NCBI GenBank assembly: GCA_009928745.1
Contig: SACC01000038.1
Coordinates: forward strand, 1 to 9,338
Source of the DNA: Clostridia bacterium
GTDB taxonomy: Bacteria > Bacillota > Clostridia > Christensenellales > CAG-1252
Reading direction: 5' to 3'
DNA: 9,338 bases
This document shows, in pieces, positions 6,073 to 9,338 of the stretch. The notes below the pieces were generated by a model. That model was given only the letters and a program-made list of their open reading frames with translations. It had not been told where the DNA came from and made no database searches. The translations under genes and the position numbers were made by a program. The first letter of the stretch is position 1. Each line of letters opens with the position of its first letter.

Positions 6073-6600
6073 ATGGAATTTTTATCAGGTAACAGCGTAT
6101 GGGTATATTTATTTATCTTCTTCGGTAAAATTATCGAAGTAACTTTTGCAACACTACGTATTGTATTGATTAACAGAGGTGAAAGAACTAAAGGCTCCTT
6201 TGTTGCGCTTATCGAAGTTTTATTGTGGCTATTCATAACCGGTACCGTACTTGTGGGCTTTCAGCAGTACCCACTTAAGGCAATTGTATTCTCTGTAGCT
6301 TTCGCTATTGGCAATTGGCTGGGTTCGTGGATTGAGAGCAAAATCGCCCTCGGACTCAGCGAAATCAAGGTGATAACATCAGAAGATCCAACATGTCTTC
6401 TCAAGACCTTACGCGAGCACGACCTTGCAGTAACTGTGTTGCTTGCGGAAGGCAAGGACGGTCACCGCTTTATGCTGGAGATTTTTCTCAAAAGAGCGCG
6501 CATTAACGAGACAATCAAGCTTATCAACGGTTGCATTGACCATTGTATGATTACACTTAGCGACGTTAAAGTATTAAAAGGCGGATATATTCGAAAATAA
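6073..6600 (+). CDS. UPF0316 (DUF5698/DUF2179) family membrane protein
   Basis: 175 residues, close to the family's usual length. Residues about 9-31, 43-62 and 67-88 are hydrophobic membrane segments; 'EVTFATLRIVLINRGER' near 22-38 is the recognisable DUF5698 signature. Residues about 95-172 form a soluble DUF2179-like domain ('ITSEDPTCLLKTL', 'GHRFMLEIFLKR', and near the end 'MITLSDVKVLKGGYIRK'), the same domain type found at the C-terminus of YitT proteins, which is thought to be a cytoplasmic sensing or ligand-binding module. GAGG at 6062-6065 is 7 bases ahead of the ATG. No experimentally defined role for this family is known to me. It stands alone between the activase operon and a convergent amidase gene, so context gives no function. 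Confidence 0.88.
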   Translation: MEFLSGNSVWVYLFIFFGKIIEVTFATLRIVLINRGERTKGSFVALIEVLLWLFITGTVLVGFQQYPLKAIVFSVAFAIGNWLGSWIESKIALGLSEIKVITSEDPTCLLKTLREHDLAVTVLLAEGKDGHRFMLEIFLKRARINETIKLINGCIDHCMITLSDVKVLKGGYIRK

Positions 6601-6644
6601 TAGGCGATTAATACTAAATAATCAATGAATATAGACCTGCCTTG

Positions 6645-7136
6645 TTACACTCTTTTCCTTACGCCTTCAATATGTAAATACCTGATATTTTGATAATAGT
6701 AATTGGATAACGGATAGGCGAATCTGTCCAACGTGTGTGTTGATATTAAAATCTCGCCATTATCAAATCCGCATACAAATAGGGAATGGTAATAGTGACT
6801 TTTTGCGTTGCCAAGCTGTATAATATCGCCTATTCGCATATCTTCTAGTCCGCTTTCTTTCGCGTAAGGTCCTTCTCCCGTGTTATTGACTAAAAATTTG
6901 TATAAAAACTCCACCCCCGACCACGCAGGCGCGCGGTGAGTAAGTTTGATAAAATACCACCCGAATATTCGCGTATAGTTCATTACGCCGCTTCCGGCAA
7001 AAACGCACTGCGATATAAAGTTGGTGCAGTCGCCGCCCAACGGGTCAAAATTATAATATTTTGGATTCCTAAAAAACGCCCATCTCTCGGCGTATTCGAG
7101 CGCTTTGCTTCTGTCATATAGAATATCAGTTAACAT
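6645..7136 (-). CDS. Stand-alone amidase-domain protein (putative amidase_6 family)
   Basis: 163 residues that form a single domain. 'YDRSKALEYAERWAFFRNPKY' and 'DPLGGDCTNFISQCVFAGSG' are the signature of the putative amidase domain (NlpC/P60-like papain fold), with Cys37 as likely nucleophile, and His117 in YYHSLFV as likely catalytic base; Asp/Asn in the following strand cannot be fixed. There is no signal peptide or membrane segment, although this domain often sits on secreted cell-wall proteins, so location is unclear. The start is fixed: an in-frame TAA lies at 7142-7140, one codon before the ATG, and no other start codon occurs before the catalytic Cys. No Shine-Dalgarno is visible; only GGG is 8 bases upstream. 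The gene converges with the UPF0316 gene, 44 bases apart, with no clear terminator between them. Peptide-bond or amide hydrolysis is inferred from the family. Confidence 0.85.
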   Translation of the reverse strand: MLTDILYDRSKALEYAERWAFFRNPKYYNFDPLGGDCTNFISQCVFAGSGVMNYTRIFGWYFIKLTHRAPAWSGVEFLYKFLVNNTGEGPYAKESGLEDMRIGDIIQLGNAKSHYYHSLFVCGFDNGEILISTHTLDRFAYPLSNYYYQNIRYLHIEGVRKRV

Positions 7137-7138
7137 AA

Positions 7139-7177
7139 ATTATACCCAATGCATTATAGTAAAGCAAAGGGTATAAT
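7139..7177 (-). promoter_or_regulatory. Overlapping -10 boxes and 9-bp inverted repeat before the amidase gene
   Basis: ATTATACCC (7139-7147) and GGGTATAAT (7169-7177) form a perfect 9-bp inverted repeat with a 21-base spacer. On the minus strand the arm next to the gene contains TATAAT (7144-7139), 17 bases after TTGCTT (7167-7162), but it ends only 2 bases before the ATG. A second TATAAT (7158-7153) lies in the spacer and would start transcription near 7146, giving a leader of about ten bases without a ribosome binding site. The repeat could be an operator that covers the promoter. Confidence 0.45.
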
Positions 7178-7277
7178 GTGATAAAACTAATAATTTACCT
7201 AATCGTGTAAGATATTAAGCTAATTTTTTTTTGATTGATAAAAACTATAAATTATTTAAGTATTTTGCCTTTACTCA

Positions 7278-7320
7278 GCTCTTAAAATAGTATTAGCGAT
7301 TTATAATCTGCTCTTAAAAT
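7278..7320. repeat. 11-bp direct repeat at the 3' end of the decarboxylase gene
   Basis: GCTCTTAAAAT occurs at 7278-7288 and again at 7310-7320, 32 bases apart. The second copy is the last codons of the decarboxylase gene and the first lies just downstream of its stop. It looks like a small tail duplication with no evident function. No terminator hairpin is visible in 7190-7300, which is otherwise AT-rich and without a gene. Confidence 0.4.
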
Positions 7321-8419
7321 CCTGATAGCCGAAAGAATTGATAACCTCAAATTCTCCTTGCTGATTAAGCTTAACTATTGACGGCAAGTTTATACCGTTG
7401 AATGTGTTATTTTTGACGAAAGTATATAACGCCATATCCTCAAAAATCAATTGGTCGCCGAACTTAAGCTGCTTGGCGAATGCGTATTCGCCGATTATGT
7501 CTCCCGCAAGGCAGGTACAACTGCTCAAAATATAAGCATATTCTTTATCTGCTCCGCTACCGAATACTCTTGGCGTATATGGAACCTCAAGCACATCCGG
7601 CATATGACAAGCGGCTGAAGTGTCGAGAATTGCTATTTTTTTGCCGTTGTCAACGATATCTAACACAGTAGATACTAAGAATCCGCTATCTAGCACTACC
7701 GCTTCGCCCGGCTCAAGATACACTTCAAGCTTATACTTGCTTTTGAATGCATTAATTAGGCTAACCAGCTTTTCAATATCGTAATCAGCGCGCGTAATAT
7801 GGTGTCCGCCGCCAAAGTTAATCCACTTTATACGGTCAAAATATTTGCCGAACCGATTAACAATCTCATCAAGTGTGCGCTCAAGCGCATCCGCATTCTG
7901 CTCGCATAAGGTATGGAAATGCAATCCTTCAATAGAGTAAAGTAACTCCTCGCTAAAATTGGCAAGGGTTACGCCCATACGTGAATACGGCGCGCAAGGG
8001 TCATAAATCGCTTTGTCCTGCGTTGATAATTCGGGATTAACACGTATGCCGCAAGAAATGCCCGCCGCCTTAGCTTGTCCTCTGTATTTTGCAAGTTGCG
8101 CCGCAGAATTAAATATTATATGGTCTGCATAACGACATATTTCTTCGAACTCCTCTTCGCGATACGCCGGAGAAAACACATGCGTCTCCTTACCCATCTC
8201 CTCGAACCCGAGCCGAGCCTCGAATAATCCGCTTGCCGTGGTTCCGTCAAGGTACTTTGCAATCAACGGATAAAAATGATAACAAGAAAAAGCTTTTTGC
8301 GCAAGCAAAATTTTGCAGCCAGTCCTATCTTTAATCCCTTTGAGTATTTCAAGATTATTGACAAGCAATTTTTCGTCTATAAGATAATACGGAGTGGGTA
8401 TCTTAGCGTCAAGCTTCAT
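7301..8419 (-). CDS. nspC: Carboxynorspermidine/carboxyspermidine decarboxylase
   Basis: 372 residues, the usual length of the family. It is a PLP enzyme of the alanine-racemase-like fold III group that removes the carboxyl group from carboxy(nor)spermidine to give (nor)spermidine. Visible features are Lys42 in LLAQKAFS (PLP Schiff base), YDPCAPYSRMGV (139-150) and HFHTLCEQ (167-174), which mark this subfamily, the glycine loop NFGGGHH (201-207), EPGEA (236-240) for phosphate and ring contacts, and CTCLAGD (301-307) with the C-terminal-domain Cys303 that acts at the partner subunit's site. The ATG follows the TAA of the upstream dehydrogenase gene with no gap, and GGTGG inside that gene lies 5 bases before the start, so translation is probably coupled. 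Whether the natural substrate is the spermidine or norspermidine form depends on the diamine and is not shown by the sequence. Confidence 0.93.
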   Translation of the reverse strand: MKLDAKIPTPYYLIDEKLLVNNLEILKGIKDRTGCKILLAQKAFSCYHFYPLIAKYLDGTTASGLFEARLGFEEMGKETHVFSPAYREEEFEEICRYADHIIFNSAAQLAKYRGQAKAAGISCGIRVNPELSTQDKAIYDPCAPYSRMGVTLANFSEELLYSIEGLHFHTLCEQNADALERTLDEIVNRFGKYFDRIKWINFGGGHHITRADYDIEKLVSLINAFKSKYKLEVYLEPGEAVVLDSGFLVSTVLDIVDNGKKIAILDTSAACHMPDVLEVPYTPRVFGSGADKEYAYILSSCTCLAGDIIGEYAFAKQLKFGDQLIFEDMALYTFVKNNTFNGINLPSIVKLNQQGEFEVINSFGYQDFKSRL

Positions 8420-9338
8420 TTAGTCCACCAAAGTCGGGTTAAAGTCCTCAATCCAGGGCAAGCCCCATTTTGTAAGCTCTGCCATAAACGGATCGGGGTC
8501 AAACTCTTCTACGTTGTATACTCCCTTCTTCATCCAAGCGCCCTTTAGCATTTGCGCCGCGCCAATCATTGCAGGGACTCCTGTCGTGTACGAAATCGCC
8601 TGACTCCCGACTTCCTTATAGCATTCTTCGTGGTCGCAAATATTGTACACATAATAAGTTTTTTCCTTTCCGTCTTTAATGCCCTTGCAAATGCAACCTA
8701 TGTTTGTCTTGCCCTTAGTGCGGGGTCCAAGCGTTGCGGGATCGGGCAATACTGCCTTCAAAAATTGTAAAGGCACTATTTCTCTTCCCTCGAACATTAT
8801 AGGCTTGATAGAGGTCATTCCGACATTCTCTAAGCATTTTAGGTGAGTTATATAGCTTTGACCGAAAGTCATAAAAAATCTTATCCGCTTGATACCCTTG
8901 AGATTTTGCGCAAGCGACTCAAGCTCCTCGTGGTGCAGTAGATACATATCCTTATGCCCTATGCCGTCAAAATTATATTCCCGCTTGATTGCCATAGGCA
9001 AAGTGTGCACAAATTCGCCGCTCTCCCAGTACGAGCCGTTGCTGGTAACCTCGCGTATATTGATTTCCGGATTAAAATTGGTTGCAAAAGGATATCCGTG
9101 GTCGCCGCCGTTGGCATCCAAAATGTCAAGATAATGTATCTCATCAAAATAATGCTTTTGCGCATATGCTGCAAAAACGCCGCTGACACCGGGGTCAAAG
9201 CCGCAGCCGAGTAGCGCCATTATCCCCGCCTTTTCGAATTTTTCCTTATAATCCCACTGCCATTTATATTCGAACTTTGCAGTATCAAGAGGCTCGTAGT
9301 TCGCGGTATCAAGGTAATGGGTTCTTGTTGCAAGACAA
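8420..9338 (-). CDS. Carboxynorspermidine/carboxyspermidine dehydrogenase (saccharopine dehydrogenase family), 5' end cut by window edge
   Basis: The frame is open from the stop at 8420-8422 to the right edge: 305 residues here, with roughly 100 residues and the NADPH-binding Rossmann start missing. The ATG at 9220 is internal: upstream residues 'HYLDTANYEP' and 'FEYKWQWDY' belong to the family and continue into 'GIMALLGCGFDPGVSGVFA'. The enzyme reductively condenses L-aspartate semialdehyde with putrescine or 1,3-diaminopropane, using NADPH, to carboxy(nor)spermidine. Supporting motifs are LGCGFDPGV, 'DANGGDHGYPFATNFNPEIN', 'FMTFGQSY', and near the C-terminus 'SYTTGVPAMIGAAQM' and 'WGLPWIEDFNPTLVD'. 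The decarboxylase start codon follows its stop directly, so the two consecutive steps are made from one transcript. The promoter and any diamine-making genes must lie to the right of this window. Confidence 0.92.
   Translation of the reverse strand, partial: CLATRTHYLDTANYEPLDTAKFEYKWQWDYKEKFEKAGIMALLGCGFDPGVSGVFAAYAQKHYFDEIHYLDILDANGGDHGYPFATNFNPEINIREVTSNGSYWESGEFVHTLPMAIKREYNFDGIGHKDMYLLHHEELESLAQNLKGIKRIRFFMTFGQSYITHLKCLENVGMTSIKPIMFEGREIVPLQFLKAVLPDPATLGPRTKGKTNIGCICKGIKDGKEKTYYVYNICDHEECYKEVGSQAISYTTGVPAMIGAAQMLKGAWMKKGVYNVEEFDPDPFMAELTKWGLPWIEDFNPTLVD

Noticed and set aside
6601..6644. Bidirectional terminator between the convergent UPF0316 and amidase genes
   Set aside because: Only a five-base GATTA/TAATC pairing is visible, with no GC-rich stem or T-run.
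7222..7235. T9 run as a terminator for the decarboxylase gene
   Set aside because: The T-run is on the plus strand, so the leftward transcript carries an A-run there, and no hairpin precedes it in that direction.
8420..9220. A complete 266-residue dehydrogenase starting at ATG 9220
   Set aside because: The same frame stays open to the window edge with family-typical residues (HYLDTANYEP, FEYKWQW) upstream, so the ATG is an internal methionine and the gene is simply cut by the window.

Overview
The window looks like chromosome from a low-GC, Gram-positive anaerobe of the Bacillota/Clostridia type. The evidence is two lipoprotein-type signal peptides, BspA-type leucine-rich repeats, a 2-hydroxyacyl-CoA-dehydratase-like Fe-S system, a carboxy(nor)spermidine pathway pair, GGAGG-like ribosome binding sites and sigma-A-like promoters. 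An uncultured gut clostridium would fit, but I cannot place a genus from sequence alone. I see no mobile element, tRNA, rRNA or CRISPR array.

Layout. Positions 1-2699 (minus strand) hold two cell-surface lipoprotein genes: a leucine-rich-repeat lipoprotein cut by the left edge, and a secreted alpha/beta-hydrolase of pancreatic-lipase type with a C-terminal SdrD_B-like domain, behind a near-consensus promoter. Positions 2931-5965 (plus strand) hold a tight three-gene operon with overlapping ends: a DUF2229-type activase-related protein, a 2-hydroxyacyl-CoA-dehydratase-like protein and a BadF/HgdC-type ATPase. Position 6073-6600 (plus) is a membrane protein of the UPF0316 (DUF5698/DUF2179) family with its own promoter. 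It converges on 6645-7136 (minus), a small stand-alone amidase-domain protein. Positions 7301-9338 (minus) are the carboxynorspermidine decarboxylase gene and, directly upstream, the carboxynorspermidine dehydrogenase gene, which runs off the right edge.

How the genes work together. The last two genes form a polyamine step: reductive condensation of aspartate semialdehyde with a diamine, then decarboxylation. The middle operon is expected to be an ATP-driven low-potential electron-transfer system in which the ATPase reduces an Fe-S partner; the parts are recognisable but the substrate is not, and no CoA-pathway gene lies beside it. Its first gene appears to start at a non-AUG codon (ATC) behind a perfect GGAGG.

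The most unusual points are that non-AUG start, the split three-protein activase/dehydratase system with an extra cysteine cluster, and the odd promoter/start arrangement in front of the amidase gene. All coordinates and motifs were read by eye; family assignments are from recalled family motifs, not from a search.
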